Shown: piece after piece, positions 5,514 to 5,857 of the stretch
Layout: each line of letters opens with the position of its first letter
How positions within the stretch are numbered: position 1 is the first letter of the stretch
Origin: an uncultured Gaiellaceae bacterium
Lineage (GTDB): Bacteria; Actinomycetota; Thermoleophilia; Gaiellales; Gaiellaceae
DNA length: 5,857 nt
Direction: 5' to 3'
Assembly: GCA_955652075.1 (NCBI GenBank)
Contig: CATPAS010000358.1
Coordinates: 1-5,857 of the forward strand
The notes under the pieces: generated by a model
Database searches by the model: none
Seen by the model: the letters and a program-made list of their open reading frames with translations, nothing else
What the model was told of the DNA's origin: nothing
Made by a program: the position numbers and the translations under genes

Positions 5514-5857
5514 GCGTGAGCCCGCTCCCGGGCTTCCATCTCCGCCCCATGGTCGTAGCCGATGAGGTGCAGCACCGCGTGCACGACGGGAGCGCGCCAC
5601 GCTTCTCCAACCACCTGCGGGCAGACAACAACGTCACCGAGCTGACGAGGCATTCCTGCCGGCAGCGGCTCGCGGCCGTCGATCGGGAAGGCGAGCGCAT
5701 CCGTCTCCTCGTCGACCCCGAGATGCTCGCGCTTCAGGTCGCGGATCTCATCTGGACCGACGAGCTGCAGGCCGAGCTCGCCCTCCTCGATTCCCTCCGC
5801 CTGCAGAACCTCGCGGATCAGATCCGACGCAGCCTCGAGGTCGGCCTGCAGCTCGTC
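5510..5857 (-). CDS. ybeY: Endoribonuclease YbeY, C-terminal 115 residues (5' end outside window)
   Basis: YbeY is a single-strand-specific, zinc-dependent endoribonuclease acting in 16S rRNA 3'-end processing and ribosome quality control, functionally close to Era. The zinc triad is visible as HAVLHLIGYDH: His93, His97 and His103 of the visible fragment. ETDALAFPID (51-60) corresponds to the TDVLSFP motif and LGDVVVCP (73-80) to LGDIVIC. Only the first roughly 20-30 residues seem to be missing. Two departures stand out. The stretch between CPQVV and the first His has only about nine residues where most YbeY proteins have about 25. The position of E. coli Arg59 (YRGKD) is Leu (HLGVD). The stop TGA overlaps the following ATG as ATGA. 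The neighbouring dgkA-cdd-era order supports the assignment. Confidence 0.92.
   Translation of the reverse strand, partial: DELQADLEAASDLIREVLQAEGIEEGELGLQLVGPDEIRDLKREHLGVDEETDALAFPIDGREPLPAGMPRQLGDVVVCPQVVGEAWRAPVVHAVLHLIGYDHGAEMEARERAHA
5759..5857. repeat. Perfect 17-nt inverted repeat inside ybeY, reaching the window edge
   Basis: GACGAGCTGCAGGCCGA at 5759-5775 is the exact reverse complement of the bases at 5841-5857. The loop is 65 nt, and inward extension fails at the next pair (G against G). The second arm ends at the last base of the window, so it may be longer. Both arms lie in plausible ybeY coding sequence, encoding parts of LGLQLV and DELQAD. Confidence 0.7.

Noticed and set aside
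4758..5519. 253-residue plus-strand open frame opposite dgkA-PAP2
   Set aside because: His/Asp/Arg-rich composition, as expected from the complement of a membrane-protein gene; no motif.
5514..5600. Upstream ATG extension of dgkA-PAP2
   Set aside because: The extra 29 residues lie over the ybeY zinc-motif coding region and lack hydrophobic or family-like sequence. ATG at 5513 with the ATGA overlap is better.

Overview
This is a G+C-rich bacterial window, judged by eye, with every supported gene on the minus strand. Genes are therefore read from the right edge to the left. In that order it holds: ybeY (3' part), a fused undecaprenol/diacylglycerol kinase-PAP2 phosphatase, cdd, era, a 170-nt gap, deoC, a complete aldehyde dehydrogenase, a shorter degenerate aldehyde dehydrogenase-like protein, and the 5' end of an unassigned protein that looks like the start of an alpha/beta barrel. 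The G+C bias, the many GTG/TTG starts, the long actinobacterial/eukaryote-like DeoC and the split ALDH pair suggest a high-G+C Gram-positive bacterium, possibly Thermoleophilia-like. That placement is inference; no rRNA or other phylogenetic marker was tested.

Right block (about 3540-5857): ybeY > dgkA-PAP2 > cdd > era. This is the order I recall from Bacillus (ybeY-dgkA-cdd-era-recO). It joins rRNA/30S maturation (YbeY, Era), lipid-carrier recycling (DgkA-PAP2) and pyrimidine salvage (Cdd). The genes are tightly packed: ATGA overlap for ybeY/dgkA, 40 nt between dgkA and cdd, TTGA overlap for cdd/era.

Middle gap (3370-3539): 170 nt with two short hairpins just after era and a 9-nt direct repeat. 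There is no clear intrinsic terminator or confident promoter. It separates housekeeping genes from catabolic genes.

Left block (1-3369): deoC > ALDH > ALDH-like > unknown. DeoC splits 2-deoxyribose-5-phosphate into acetaldehyde and glyceraldehyde-3-phosphate, and the dehydrogenase would oxidise the acetaldehyde. The two ALDH genes (497 + 266 aa) look like a two-gene version of ALDH16, which in other organisms is one chain with a catalytic ALDH domain followed by a pseudo-ALDH domain. Both internal junctions are 8-nt overlaps of the form NTGRCTGA (TTGACTGA and GTGGCTGA), pointing to tight translational coupling. Cdd upstream supplies deaminated (deoxy)nucleosides, so cdd-deoC-ALDH fits a deoxynucleoside catabolic route, although the nucleoside phosphorylase and phosphopentomutase are not in the window.

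Main points of interest: the split ALDH16 with a pseudoenzyme partner, the kinase-phosphatase fusion, a DeoC with His where Asp is expected, a YbeY lacking a helix-sized segment before its metal site, and a perfect 17-nt inverted repeat ending exactly at the right edge. No mobile element, CRISPR array, tRNA or rRNA was seen.
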